A stretch of DNA of 64,000 nt from Massilia phosphatilytica (GTDB lineage Bacteria > Pseudomonadota > Gammaproteobacteria > Burkholderiales > Burkholderiaceae_D): contig NZ_PUIP01000003.1 in NCBI RefSeq assembly GCF_002968015.1, positions 372,001 to 436,000 on the forward strand, in the 5' to 3' direction. Both the position numbers and the translations under genes were made by a program. The notes under the pieces are model-generated. The model was given only the letters and a program-made list of their open reading frames with translations. It ran no database searches and was not told the origin of the DNA. Shown piece by piece: positions 41,918 to 51,463 of the stretch; within the stretch, counting starts at the first letter, position 1, and every line of letters begins with the position of its first letter.

Positions 41918-43177
41918 ATGAGCACAGACAGACGGCCCCTCGCGGTCCTGGTCAGCAGTACCTTCGCATTCACGATCTGCTTCGCGATCTGGATGATGTT
42001 CGCGGTGCTGGGCATCCCCATCAAGGCGAAGCTCGGCCTGAACGAAACGGAATTCGGCCTGCTCGTCGCCACGCCCGTGCTGAGCGGCGCCCTCGTGCGC
42101 GTCCCGCTCGGCATCTGGACCGACCGTTACGGCGGCCGCAGCGTGTTCTTCACGCTGATGCTGGCGTGCGCGCTGCCGATCTGGATGATCAGTCATGCCA
42201 CCGCCTACTGGCACTTCCTCGTGCTGGGCCTCTTCGTCGGCCTCGCCGGCGGCTCGTTCTCGGTCGGCACGCCGTACGTGGCGCGCTGGTTCGGCAAGGA
42301 GCGCCGCGGCCTCGCGATGGGCGTGTTCGGCGCGGGCAACTCCGGCTCCGCGCTGACCAAGTTCGTGGCCCCCGCCATCATCGCCGCCCTCGGCTGGCAG
42401 GCGCTGCCCAAGGTGTATGCCGCCGTGATGGTCGCCACCGCGCTGCTGTTCTGGTTCGGCACGTATTCCGACCCGTCGCACAAATCCGCCTCCGGCGAAA
42501 GCTTCGCGGCGCAGATGCGCGTGCTGAAGGATCCGCGCGTGTGGCGCTACTGCCAGTACTACTCCGTCGTGTTCGGCGGCTACGTGGCGCTGGCGCTGTG
42601 GATGACGAAATACTACGTGGGCGAATACGGCTTCGGCCTGAAGGAAGCCGCGCTGCTGGCCGCCTGCTTCTCGCTGCCGGGCGGCGTGCTGCGCGCGCTG
42701 GGCGGCTGGATCTCCGACAAATTCGGCGCCTACAAGGTCACCTGGTACGTGATGTGGGTGTGCTGGGTGTGCTTCTTCATCCTGTCGTATCCGCAGACGA
42801 CCATGAGCGTCAAGACGGTCTCCAGCACCATGGACCTGCACATCGGCCTCGGCCCCGTGACCTTCACCCTGCTGCTGTTCGTCGTCGGCGTCGCGATGGC
42901 CGTCGGCAAAGCGTCCGTATTCCGCTTCATCGCCGACGATTTCAGCGACAACATCGGCGCCGTCTCGGGCGTCGTTGGCCTGGCCGGCGGCCTCGGTGGC
43001 TTCATCCTGCCGATCATGTTCGGCGCCATCGTCGACCTCACGGGCATCCGTTCCAGCTCCTTCATGCTGCTGTACGGGACCGTGTGCGTCTCCCTCGTCT
43101 GGATGCATTTCTCGTTCAAGCCGCAAACCAAAGCGCCTGTCGCCACGCCGGTCACGTCGTTGCGCAAGGCTGCCTGA
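41918..43177 (+). CDS. narK: Nitrate/nitrite transporter NarK1
   Basis: This 419-residue major-facilitator protein with 12 membrane helices is of the nitrate/nitrite porter family. The nitrate signature FGAGNSGSALTKFVAPAI is present, as is a second glycine-rich signature in SGVVGLAGGLGGFILP. Conserved arginines for substrate binding are in LVRVPLGIW and SVFRFIADD. The ATG at 41918 has AGGAG before an A-run. It is the first of two narK genes before narGHJI. In paired systems NarK1 is usually a proton-coupled nitrate importer; this role is assigned by position and similarity only. Transcription probably starts from the NarL-site region upstream. Confidence 0.93.
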   Translation: MSTDRRPLAVLVSSTFAFTICFAIWMMFAVLGIPIKAKLGLNETEFGLLVATPVLSGALVRVPLGIWTDRYGGRSVFFTLMLACALPIWMISHATAYWHFLVLGLFVGLAGGSFSVGTPYVARWFGKERRGLAMGVFGAGNSGSALTKFVAPAIIAALGWQALPKVYAAVMVATALLFWFGTYSDPSHKSASGESFAAQMRVLKDPRVWRYCQYYSVVFGGYVALALWMTKYYVGEYGFGLKEAALLAACFSLPGGVLRALGGWISDKFGAYKVTWYVMWVCWVCFFILSYPQTTMSVKTVSSTMDLHIGLGPVTFTLLLFVVGVAMAVGKASVFRFIADDFSDNIGAVSGVVGLAGGLGGFILPIMFGAIVDLTGIRSSSFMLLYGTVCVSLVWMHFSFKPQTKAPVATPVTSLRKAA

Positions 43178-43203
43178 ATCATTAACAATCACAGGAAAAC
43201 ATC

Positions 43204-44580
43204 GTGAGTCGCTACCTCATCTCGACCTGGGAACCCGAGGTTCCCGCCTTCTGGCACAGCCGCGGCAAGCCCACGGCGAACCGCAACCTCTGGATCTCGA
43301 TCCCCGCGCTGATGCTGGCGTTCGCGATCTGGATGGTGTGGAGCGTCGTCGTCGTCAACCTGCCTGCCATCGGCTTCAAGTACAGCACCAACCAGCTGTT
43401 CTGGCTTGCCGCCGTGCCGGGCCTGTCGGGCGCCACCTTGCGCATCTTCTACTCGTTCATGGTGCCGATCTTCGGCGGCCGCAAATGGACGGCCATCTCC
43501 ACCGCATCGCTGCTGATCCCCGCGCTGGGCATCGGCTTCGCCGTGCAGGATCCGAATACCAGCTACCCGACCATGCTCGTGCTGTCGCTGCTGTGCGGTT
43601 TCGGCGGCGGCAACTTCGCCTCGTCGATGGCCAACATCAGCTTCTTCTACCCGAAGGCGCAGAAGGGTTACGCCCTTGGCATGAACGCGGGCCTCGGCAA
43701 CCTGGGCGTCTCCGCCGTGCAGTTCGTCGTGCCGCTCGTGATCACGTTCGCGCTGTTCGGCGGCGAGCCGCAGGCGTGGGCCAGGGCCGGCCACACCAAG
43801 CAGATGTGGCTGCAGAACGCGGGCTTCGTCTGGGTCCCGTTCATCGTCGTCAGCACGCTGGCTGCCTGGTTCGGCATGAACGACCTCGCGTCCGCCAAGG
43901 CCTCGTTCGCCGAACAGGCCGTGATCTTCAAGCGCAAGCACAACTGGCTGATGTGCTGGCTGTACGTGGGCACGTTCGGTTCCTTCATCGGCTACTCGGC
44001 CGCCTTCCCGCTGCTGACCAGCACCCTGTTCCCGCAAGTGAACCCGCTGCAGTACGCGTTCGTCGGCCCCCTCGTCAGCGCCCTCGCCCGCGTGGCCGGC
44101 GGTTATGTCGCCGACAAGCTGGGCGGCGCCCGCGTCACCGTGTGGACCTTCGTCGCCATGATCCTGGCAGTGCTGGGCGTGCTGCACTTCCTGCCGCATG
44201 GATCCAACCTTGGCAGTTTCGGCGGCTTCTTCGGCATGTTCCTCGTGCTGTTCGCCTGCACCGGCGTCGGTAACGCATCGACCTTCCGCATGATTCCCGT
44301 GATCTTCCTGACGCTGCACCAGCGCGCAGCGAAAGGCCAGTCGGAAGGGGCACAGGCGCAGGCCATCGCCAGCGCCAACAAGGAAGCGGCCGCCGTCCTG
44401 GGCTTCACGTCGGCCATCGCCGCCTATGGTGCTTTCTTCATTCCGAAGAGCTACGGCACCTCGATCGCCCTGACAGGCAGCGCCGACGCCGCGCTGTGGT
44501 GCTTCATCGGGTTCTACGTCACCTGCATCGCCGTCACCTGGTGGTTCTACGCCCGCAAGGGTGCCGAGATCACCTGCTAG
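43204..44580 (+). CDS. Nitrate/nitrite transporter NarK2
   Basis: This second nitrate/nitrite porter of 458 residues has 12 helices. Family signatures are NAGLGNLGVSAVQFVVPL and the later TGVGNASTFRMIPVIF with its conserved arginine. The first 25 residues are a cytoplasmic extension (EVPAFWHSRGKPTANRNLW) typical of the NarK2/antiporter type. The start is GTG at 43204 with CAGGAAA upstream; it follows narK1 by 26 bp. NarK2 proteins usually exchange nitrate for nitrite. narG begins 146 bp downstream, after an inverted repeat. Confidence 0.92.
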   Translation: MSRYLISTWEPEVPAFWHSRGKPTANRNLWISIPALMLAFAIWMVWSVVVVNLPAIGFKYSTNQLFWLAAVPGLSGATLRIFYSFMVPIFGGRKWTAISTASLLIPALGIGFAVQDPNTSYPTMLVLSLLCGFGGGNFASSMANISFFYPKAQKGYALGMNAGLGNLGVSAVQFVVPLVITFALFGGEPQAWARAGHTKQMWLQNAGFVWVPFIVVSTLAAWFGMNDLASAKASFAEQAVIFKRKHNWLMCWLYVGTFGSFIGYSAAFPLLTSTLFPQVNPLQYAFVGPLVSALARVAGGYVADKLGGARVTVWTFVAMILAVLGVLHFLPHGSNLGSFGGFFGMFLVLFACTGVGNASTFRMIPVIFLTLHQRAAKGQSEGAQAQAIASANKEAAAVLGFTSAIAAYGAFFIPKSYGTSIALTGSADAALWCFIGFYVTCIAVTWWFYARKGAEITC

Positions 44581-44587
44581 TCATAAA

Positions 44588-44606
44588 GGAGTAGATCGAC
44601 TACTCC
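44588..44606 (+). promoter_or_regulatory. Perfect inverted repeat between narK2 and narG
   Basis: GGAGTAG-ATCGA-CTACTCC is a 7-5-7 perfect inverted repeat starting 7 bp after the narK2 stop. No T-run follows, so it is not a standard terminator. The arms contain TACTCC, similar to a NarL heptamer, but facing outward. It may be a processing hairpin that sets narK versus narG expression, or an operator. Confidence 0.4.
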
Positions 44607-44726
44607 CTAATCCACGGCCGGACCGACTTCTTGCGAATACCGCCCAGCCGGTCCGCTCCGTAGACTGAACACAGCTTCACAACACCGAATATCGAGAGCG
44701 CACCACGGTGCGCCGATGGAGAAACC

Positions 44727-47700
44727 ATGAGTCACTTTTTGGACCGCCTGAAATTTTTCGGCAAAACGGGCGAGACGTTTTCGAATGGCCACGGGGCCGT
44801 CGTCAACGAAGACCGCACCTGGGAAAAGGCCTACCGCCAGCGCTGGCAGCACGACAAGATCGTGCGCTCGACGCACGGCGTGAACTGCACGGGCTCGTGC
44901 AGCTGGAAGGTCTATGTCAAGAACGGCCTGATCACCTGGGAGACCCAGCAGACCGACTACCCGCGCACCCGCCCGGACCTGCCGAACCATGAACCCCGCG
45001 GTTGCCCGCGCGGCGCCAGCTACTCGTGGTACGTCTACTCGGCGCAGCGCGTCAAGCACCCGATGGTGCGCGGCCGCCTGATGCAGCTGTGGCGCGAAGC
45101 GCGCGCCACCCGCGACCCCGTCGCCGCGTGGGATTACATCACGAACGATCCGCACAAGGCCGCGAGTTATAAAACCGTGCGCGGCCAGGGCGGCTTCGTG
45201 CGCGCCAAGTGGGACGAGGTCAACGAGATCATCGCCGCCGCCAACGCCTATACCATCGGCAAATACGGCCCGGACCGCATCATCGGCTTCTCGCCGATCC
45301 CCGCCATGTCGATGGTCAGCTATGCCGCCGGCACGCGCTACCTGAGCCTCATCGGCGGCGTCGCCATGAGCTTCTACGACTGGTATTGCGACCTGCCGCC
45401 TTCGAGCCCGCAGGTGTGGGGCGAGCAGACGGACGTGCCGGAATCGGCCGACTGGTACAACTCCACGTACCTGATGGTGTGGGGTTCGAACGTCCCGATG
45501 ACCCGCACCCCGGACGCCCACTTCTACACGGAAGTGCGCTACAAGGGCACGAAGACCGTCGCCGTGTCGTCCGACTTCGGCGAGATGGCCAAGTTCGGCG
45601 ACATCTGGCTCGCGCCCAAGCAGGGCACGGACGCCGCGCTGGCGATGGCCATGGGCCACGTGATCCTGAAGGAATTCCACGCCACCGGCAAATCGGCCTA
45701 CTTCCGCGACTACGCCAAGCAGTACACCGACTTCCCGATGCTGGTCATGCTGAAGGAACGCGACGGCACGCTGGTCCCCGACTACTTCCTGCGCGCGTCG
45801 CACCTCGCGAACAACCTCGACGAGACGAACAACCCGGAGTGGAAGACGCTCGTCATCGACGAAGCGACCGGCAGGATCGTCGCGCCGAGCGGCTCGATCG
45901 GCTTCCGCTGGGGCGAATCCGGCAAGTGGAACCTGGAACAGAAGGAAGGCGCCACCCGCAATCCGATCGATCCGCAGCTGTCGCTGCTGGACGGCCACGA
46001 CCGCATCGTCCCCGTGGGCTTCCCCTACTTCGGCGGCAAGGATGCAGACGACCTCCTGCTGCGCAACGTCCCGGTGAAATCCATCACGCTGGCCGACGGC
46101 ACGACTGCCCTCGTCACCACCGTGTACGACCTGTCGATGGCGAACTACGGCGTCGACCGCGGCATCTGCCCGAACGCCGCGAAGAGCTATGACGACGACG
46201 TCCCGTACACCCCCGCGTGGCAGGTGAAGCACACCGGCGTGAAGGCCGCCGACGTGGTGACCGTGGCGCGCGAATTCGCCGACAACGCCGACCGCACCCG
46301 CGGCAAGTCGATGGTCATCGTCGGCGCGGCGCTGAACCACTGGTACCACATGGACATGACGTACCGCGGCATCATCAACATCCTCATGATGTGCGGTTGC
46401 GTGGGCCAGAGCGGCGGCGGCTGGGCGCACTACGTGGGCCAGGAAAAGCTGCGCCCGCAGACCGGCTGGACCCCGCTCGCGTTCGCGCTGGACTGGAACC
46501 GCCCGATGCGCCAGATGAACGGCACGTCGTTCTTCTATGCCCACACGAGCCAGTGGCGCCACGAAAAGCTGCACACGTCGGAGATCCTGTGCCCGACGGC
46601 GGACGGCAAGCTGGAAGAGATGGCACTGATCGACTTCAACGCCAAGGCCGAGCGCATGGGCTGGCTGCCGTCCGCGCCGCAACTTGAAACGAACCCGCTG
46701 GACGTCGTGCGTGCCGCGGAAAGCGCGGGCCAGGATCCGGCGAAGTACGCCGTCGAGCAGATCAAGGCCGGCAAGCTGAATTTCTCGTGCGACGATCCGG
46801 ACAACCCCGCGAACTTCCCGCGCAATATGTTCGTGTGGCGCTCCAACATCCTGGGCAGCTCGGGCAAGGGCCACGAATACTTCCTGAAATACCTGCTGGG
46901 CACCCAGAACGCGCTGATGAGCGACGAAGACGCCTGCGTAAAGCCGCGCGAGGTCAAGGTGCGCCCCGCCGCCGAGGGCAAGCTGGACCTGCTCGTCGTG
47001 CTGGACTTCCGCATGTCCACGACGTGCCTGTACGGCGACATCGTGCTGCCGACGGCGACCTGGTACGAGAAGGACGACTTGAACACGTCCGACATGCACC
47101 CGTTCATCCATCCGCTGTCGGAAGCCGTGCAGCCGCTGTGGGAAGCCAAGTCGGACTGGGAAATCTACAAGGGCATCGCGGCCAAGCTGTCCGAGATCGG
47201 CGGCGCCCACCTCGGCACCCGCAAGGACCTGATCCTCACGCCGCTGCTGCACGACACCCCGGGCGAACTGGGCCAGCCGTTCGATCCGAAGGACTGGCGC
47301 CTCGGCGAATGCGAGCCGATTCCGGGCAAGACGATGCCGTCGATGACGGTCGTGGAACGCAACTACCGCGACATCCACAAGAAGTTCACGTCGATCGGCC
47401 CACTGCTGGAAAAAGTGGGCAACGGCGGCAAGGGCATCGACTGGAACACGGCGCATGAAGTGGACGTGCTGCGTGGCCTGAACCGCACCGTGCTGGAAGA
47501 AGGCGTCTCGCAGGGCCAGCCGCGCCTGGACACGGCGATCGACGCCGCCGAGATGATCCTCACGCTGGCACCGGAGACGAACGGCCACGTGGCGGTGAAG
47601 GCCTGGGAAGCGCTGTCGAAGATCACGGGCCGCGACCACACGCACCTGGCCATCCCGCGCGAGCACGACAGCATCCGCTTCCGCGACGTGCAGGCGCAGC

Positions 47701-48536
47701 CGAGGAAGATCATCTCGTCGCCGACGTGGTCGGGCCTGGAAAGCGAGGAAGTCAGCTACAACGCCGGCTACACGAACGTGCACGAACTGATCCCCTGGCG
47801 CACGCTGACGGGCCGCCAGCAGTTCTACCAGGACCACGTCTGGATGCGCGACTTCGGCGAGGGACTGTGCGTGTACAAGGCCGCGATCAACACCAAGACG
47901 ACGGAAGCGATCATGAACCGCCGTCCGAACGGGAACAAGGAACTGGCGCTGAACTGGATCACGCCGCACCAGAAATGGGGCATCCACTCGACCTACTCCG
48001 ACAACCTGCGCATGCTGACCCTGTCGCGCGGCGGCCCGCACGTGTGGCTGTCCGAGATCGACGCGAAGGCGGCCGGTATCGAGGACAACGACTGGATCGA
48101 GGTGTTCAACGTGAACGGCACCCTGACGGCCCGCGCGGTGGTCAGCCAGCGCGTCCCGGAAGGCATGACGATCATGTATCACGCCCAGGAAAAGATCGTC
48201 AACGTGCCGGGTGCGGAAATGTCGAAGAAGCGCGGCGGCATCCACAACTCGGTGACCCGCACGGTGACCAAGCCGACCCACATGATCGGCGGCTACGCCC
48301 AGCTGTCGTACGGCTTCAACTACTACGGCACGGTGGGTTCGAACCGCGACGAATTCGTGGTGGTCCGCAAGATGCGCGACGTGAACTGGATGGAGGGCGC
48401 CCGCGACGAATCGCGTCCGAACGGCGACCAGCAGCCGGCGCGTCCGGTCCCGGCCAAACCGGTGGGAGCGCCGAATCGCGAGACGGAAGAACGCGAACCC
48501 GCGCTGGCGCGCGTCGCCACCCCGAAGGGTGCTTGA
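44727..48536 (+). CDS. narG: Respiratory nitrate reductase alpha subunit NarG
   Basis: This is the catalytic subunit of membrane-bound cytoplasm-facing nitrate reductase, with the Mo-bis-MGD cofactor and the FS0 cluster. Cluster ligands H50, C54, C58 and C93 correspond to those of E. coli NarG, shifted by one residue. The molybdenum-ligand aspartate lies in ESADWYNSTYL. No Tat signal is present beyond the short NarG-type remnant, as expected for a cytoplasmic enzyme. The 1269-residue length is normal. The ATG has GGAGAAACC directly upstream. The C-terminus has a Pro/Arg-rich tail of about 40 residues. narH follows after 20 bp. Quinol electrons reach it through NarI and NarH. Confidence 0.98.
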   Translation: MSHFLDRLKFFGKTGETFSNGHGAVVNEDRTWEKAYRQRWQHDKIVRSTHGVNCTGSCSWKVYVKNGLITWETQQTDYPRTRPDLPNHEPRGCPRGASYSWYVYSAQRVKHPMVRGRLMQLWREARATRDPVAAWDYITNDPHKAASYKTVRGQGGFVRAKWDEVNEIIAAANAYTIGKYGPDRIIGFSPIPAMSMVSYAAGTRYLSLIGGVAMSFYDWYCDLPPSSPQVWGEQTDVPESADWYNSTYLMVWGSNVPMTRTPDAHFYTEVRYKGTKTVAVSSDFGEMAKFGDIWLAPKQGTDAALAMAMGHVILKEFHATGKSAYFRDYAKQYTDFPMLVMLKERDGTLVPDYFLRASHLANNLDETNNPEWKTLVIDEATGRIVAPSGSIGFRWGESGKWNLEQKEGATRNPIDPQLSLLDGHDRIVPVGFPYFGGKDADDLLLRNVPVKSITLADGTTALVTTVYDLSMANYGVDRGICPNAAKSYDDDVPYTPAWQVKHTGVKAADVVTVAREFADNADRTRGKSMVIVGAALNHWYHMDMTYRGIINILMMCGCVGQSGGGWAHYVGQEKLRPQTGWTPLAFALDWNRPMRQMNGTSFFYAHTSQWRHEKLHTSEILCPTADGKLEEMALIDFNAKAERMGWLPSAPQLETNPLDVVRAAESAGQDPAKYAVEQIKAGKLNFSCDDPDNPANFPRNMFVWRSNILGSSGKGHEYFLKYLLGTQNALMSDEDACVKPREVKVRPAAEGKLDLLVVLDFRMSTTCLYGDIVLPTATWYEKDDLNTSDMHPFIHPLSEAVQPLWEAKSDWEIYKGIAAKLSEIGGAHLGTRKDLILTPLLHDTPGELGQPFDPKDWRLGECEPIPGKTMPSMTVVERNYRDIHKKFTSIGPLLEKVGNGGKGIDWNTAHEVDVLRGLNRTVLEEGVSQGQPRLDTAIDAAEMILTLAPETNGHVAVKAWEALSKITGRDHTHLAIPREHDSIRFRDVQAQPRKIISSPTWSGLESEEVSYNAGYTNVHELIPWRTLTGRQQFYQDHVWMRDFGEGLCVYKAAINTKTTEAIMNRRPNGNKELALNWITPHQKWGIHSTYSDNLRMLTLSRGGPHVWLSEIDAKAAGIEDNDWIEVFNVNGTLTARAVVSQRVPEGMTIMYHAQEKIVNVPGAEMSKKRGGIHNSVTRTVTKPTHMIGGYAQLSYGFNYYGTVGSNRDEFVVVRKMRDVNWMEGARDESRPNGDQQPARPVPAKPVGAPNRETEEREPALARVATPKGA

Positions 48537-48556
48537 AAAGATAACGAGGTAAAGAT

Positions 48557-50113
48557 ATGAAGATCAGAGCACAAATCGGCATGGTGCTGAACCTGGACAA
48601 ATGCATCGGCTGCCACACCTGCTCGGTGACCTGCAAGAACGTCTGGACGAGCCGCGACGGCGTGGAATACGCGTGGTTCAACAACGTCGAGACGAAACCC
48701 GGCATCGGCTACCCGAAGGAATGGGAAAACCAGGACAAATGGAACGGCGGCTGGAAACGCACGGCATCCGGCAAGATCGAACCGCGCCAGGGCGGCCGCC
48801 TGAAGATCCTGGCGAACATCTTCGCCAACCCGAACCTGCCGCAGATCGACGAGTACTACGAGCCGTTCACATACGACTACGAGCGCCTGCAGAACGCGCC
48901 GCTGTCCGAAACGCCGCCGACCGCCCGTCCGATCTCCGTCCTGACCGGCAAGAAGATGGACAAGATCGAATGGGGCCCCAATTGGGAAGATGACCTGGGC
49001 GGCGAATTCGCCAAGCGCAGCAAGGACAAGCTGTTCGACAACGTGCAGAAGGAGATGTACTCGACGTTCGAGAACACCTTCATGATGTACCTGCCGCGCC
49101 TGTGCGAACACTGCCTGAACCCGGCCTGCGTCGCATCGTGCCCGTCCGGCTCCGTATACAAGCGCGAGGACGACGGCATCGTGCTGATCGACCAGGACAA
49201 GTGCCGCGGCTGGCGCATGTGCATCTCCGGCTGTCCGTACAAGAAGATCTACTACAACTGGTCGTCGGGCAAGGCCGAGAAGTGCACGTTCTGCTACCCG
49301 CGCATCGAGGCGGGCCAGCCGACCGTGTGCTCGGAAACCTGCGTGGGCCGCATCCGCTACCTGGGCGTGCTGCTGTACGACGCCGACAAGATCGAAGCGG
49401 CGGCCTCCGTCGCCGACGAGCAGGACCTGTACGAAGCACAGCTCGGCCTGTTCCTCGATCCGCACGACCCCGAGGTGATCGCGGAAGCGCGCCGCCAGGG
49501 CATCCCGGACTCGTGGCTCGAATCCGCGAAGCGTTCGCCCGTCTACAAGATGGCCGTCGAATGGAAGATCGCCTTCCCGCTGCACCCGGAATATCGCACG
49601 CTGCCGATGGTGTGGTACATCCCGCCGCTGTCGCCGATCCAGGCCGCCGCGGAAAGCGGCAAGATGGGCATGAACGGCATCCTGCCGGACACGCAGAGCC
49701 TGCGCATCCCCGTGCGCTACCTCGCCAACCTGCTCACCGCGGGCAAGGAAGCGCCGGTCGTGCATGCGCTGGACCGCATGCTGGCGATGCGTGCCTACAT
49801 GCGTTCGAAGTCCGTCGACAAGGTCGAGAACCTCGACGTGCTGCGCCAGGTGGGCCTGTCGCAGCACGTCGTGGAAGACATGTACCACATCATGGCCATC
49901 GCGAACTACGAAGACCGCTTCGTGATCCCGAGCAGCCACAAGGAGATGGCCGAGGACAGCTTCAACGAAAAGGGTTCCTGCGGCTTCTCGTTCGGTAACG
50001 GCTGCTCGGACGGCACCAGCGACGCCTCGCTGTTCGGCAAGAAGAAGCACGGCTCGACGATCTTCGTCTCGATGCCGAAATCGCGCAAGAAGAAAGAAAC
50101 GGAAGGAGCCTGA
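48557..50113 (+). CDS. narH: Respiratory nitrate reductase beta subunit NarH
   Basis: This 518-residue iron-sulphur subunit carries electrons from NarI to NarG through four clusters. The first motif is CIGCHTCSVTC with cysteines C16, C19, C22 and C26, as in E. coli. Later groups are LCEHCLNPACVASCP, CRGWRMCISGCP and KCTFCYP with SETC. The tryptophan in CRGWRMC replaces a cysteine and gives the 3Fe-4S cluster, as is standard for NarH. The start has AACGAGG at a suitable distance. narJ starts one base after the stop. The C-terminal helical region (residues 300-500) is intact. Confidence 0.98.
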   Translation: MKIRAQIGMVLNLDKCIGCHTCSVTCKNVWTSRDGVEYAWFNNVETKPGIGYPKEWENQDKWNGGWKRTASGKIEPRQGGRLKILANIFANPNLPQIDEYYEPFTYDYERLQNAPLSETPPTARPISVLTGKKMDKIEWGPNWEDDLGGEFAKRSKDKLFDNVQKEMYSTFENTFMMYLPRLCEHCLNPACVASCPSGSVYKREDDGIVLIDQDKCRGWRMCISGCPYKKIYYNWSSGKAEKCTFCYPRIEAGQPTVCSETCVGRIRYLGVLLYDADKIEAAASVADEQDLYEAQLGLFLDPHDPEVIAEARRQGIPDSWLESAKRSPVYKMAVEWKIAFPLHPEYRTLPMVWYIPPLSPIQAAAESGKMGMNGILPDTQSLRIPVRYLANLLTAGKEAPVVHALDRMLAMRAYMRSKSVDKVENLDVLRQVGLSQHVVEDMYHIMAIANYEDRFVIPSSHKEMAEDSFNEKGSCGFSFGNGCSDGTSDASLFGKKKHGSTIFVSMPKSRKKKETEGA

Positions 50114-50114
50114 C

Positions 50115-50774
50115 ATGAACCACTACCGCATCCTGTCCGCACTGCTGCTGTACCCGGAGGGCGACCTCGTCGCCGCCCTCCCCGAGCTGGAAGACGGTCT
50201 CGCGCTGCCCATGCGTGCAAAGCTGGCGCCGCTGCTGGCGCACCTGGCCGAGAACGACATGATCACGCTGCAGCAGGAATACGTGCAGACGTTCGACCGC
50301 ACGCCATCGCACTCGCTGCACCTGTTCGAGCATATCCACGGCGAATCGCGCGACCGCGGCCAGGCCATGGTCGACCTGATGGAAGAGTACAAGAAACACG
50401 GCCTGCAGATGCAGGGCGACGAGCTGCCGGACTTCGTGCCGCTGTTCCTCGAATTCCTGTCGCAGGTGGACGAAGAAGAAGCCAGCCGCCTGCTGGGCGA
50501 CGCCGTCCACGTGCTGGCGTTCATCGGCCGCAAGCTGGCCGCGAACGGCAGCCCGTATGCCGGCGTGTTCGACCTGCTGGAAGCGTTGTCGCCGGTGGCG
50601 GCGGAAGAACTGTCCGAACCGCCGATCAAGGACATGGACGAGGCGCTGGAAACCTTCGGCCCCGGCGCGGACGGCGTCGAGCCCCTGCTCAAGCCGCAGT
50701 CCTCCGGCCCGCAACCGATCAATTTTTACCCACGCGGCACGCGTCCGGCCGCGGTGCACGAGGAGGCAGCATGA
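50115..50774 (+). CDS. narJ: Nitrate reductase assembly chaperone NarJ
   Basis: This 219-residue cytoplasmic chaperone of the TorD/NarJ superfamily keeps NarG ready for cofactor insertion and membrane docking. The protein opens with YRILSALLLYPEGDLVAALPE and has the conserved YVQTFDRTPSHSLHLFEHIHG segment (both read in parts), plus PLFLEFLSQVD. The ATG lies one base after the narH stop and the TGA overlaps the narI start. The C-terminal 40 residues are acidic, then Pro-rich. It is not a subunit of the final enzyme. Confidence 0.96.
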   Translation: MNHYRILSALLLYPEGDLVAALPELEDGLALPMRAKLAPLLAHLAENDMITLQQEYVQTFDRTPSHSLHLFEHIHGESRDRGQAMVDLMEEYKKHGLQMQGDELPDFVPLFLEFLSQVDEEEASRLLGDAVHVLAFIGRKLAANGSPYAGVFDLLEALSPVAAEELSEPPIKDMDEALETFGPGADGVEPLLKPQSSGPQPINFYPRGTRPAAVHEEAA

Positions 50775-51454
50775 ACTACGTCAACCAATTCCTGTTCGGG
50801 ATCTACCCGTACATCGCCCTGGCGATCTTCCTGCTGGGGAGCCTGATCCGCTTCGACCGCGAGCAATACACGTGGCGCTCCGAATCCACGCAGGTGCTGC
50901 ACACGGGCCAGCTGCGCCTCGGGAGCATCCTGTTCCACATCGGGATCATCGGCCTGCTGGGCGGCCACGCCGTCGGCCTGCTGACGCCCGTGTGGGTGTG
51001 GGATACGCTCGGCGTCACGCACGGCGCCAAGCAGCTGTTCGCGATGGCCGCGGGCGGCGTGATGGGTTCCCTGTGCCTGGCCGGCATCCTGCTGCTGCTC
51101 GCCCGCCGCTTCGCAAACGAGCGCCTGCGCGCCGCCACCACGTTCAAGGACAAGATCGTGCTGCTGTGGATCCTGGGCACCCTGCTCCTCGGGCTGTCGT
51201 CGATCTTCGTGTCGGCGGGCCACCTGGACGGCCACATGATGGTCCTCCTGATGACCTGGGCCCAGCACATCGTGACGTTCCGCGGCGACGCCGCCGGCTT
51301 CATCGTCGATGCGCCGCTCGTATTCAAGCTGCACCTGTTCATGGGGATGTCGCTGTTCGTCATCTTCCCGTTCACCCGCCTCGTCCACATCTGGAGCGGT
51401 TTCGGCGCGGTGACTTACCTGGGCCGTGCCTTCCAGCTGGTCCGTCCGCGCTAA
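50771..51454 (+). CDS. narI: Respiratory nitrate reductase gamma subunit NarI
   Basis: This 227-residue cytochrome b subunit oxidises quinol in the inner membrane and passes electrons to NarH. It has five membrane helices and the histidines expected for two b haems: two in the second helix (HTGQLRLGSILFHIG plus GGHAVG) and two near the C-terminus (KLHLFMGMSLFV, TRLVHIWSG). The start overlaps the narJ stop (ATGA). The length and helix pattern match E. coli NarI. A parvulin gene follows 9 bp downstream. Confidence 0.97.
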   Translation: MNYVNQFLFGIYPYIALAIFLLGSLIRFDREQYTWRSESTQVLHTGQLRLGSILFHIGIIGLLGGHAVGLLTPVWVWDTLGVTHGAKQLFAMAAGGVMGSLCLAGILLLLARRFANERLRAATTFKDKIVLLWILGTLLLGLSSIFVSAGHLDGHMMVLLMTWAQHIVTFRGDAAGFIVDAPLVFKLHLFMGMSLFVIFPFTRLVHIWSGFGAVTYLGRAFQLVRPR

Positions 51455-51463
51455 GGAGTCATC

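Noticed and set aside
44588-44606. Intrinsic terminator between narK2 and narG
   Set aside because: The stem is perfect but no T-run follows, and narG most likely shares the transcript.
44607-48281. A 1224-codon open frame on the minus strand
   Set aside because: It is the antisense shadow of narG; its residues are His/Arg/Val-rich with no fold, as expected from GC-rich codon bias.
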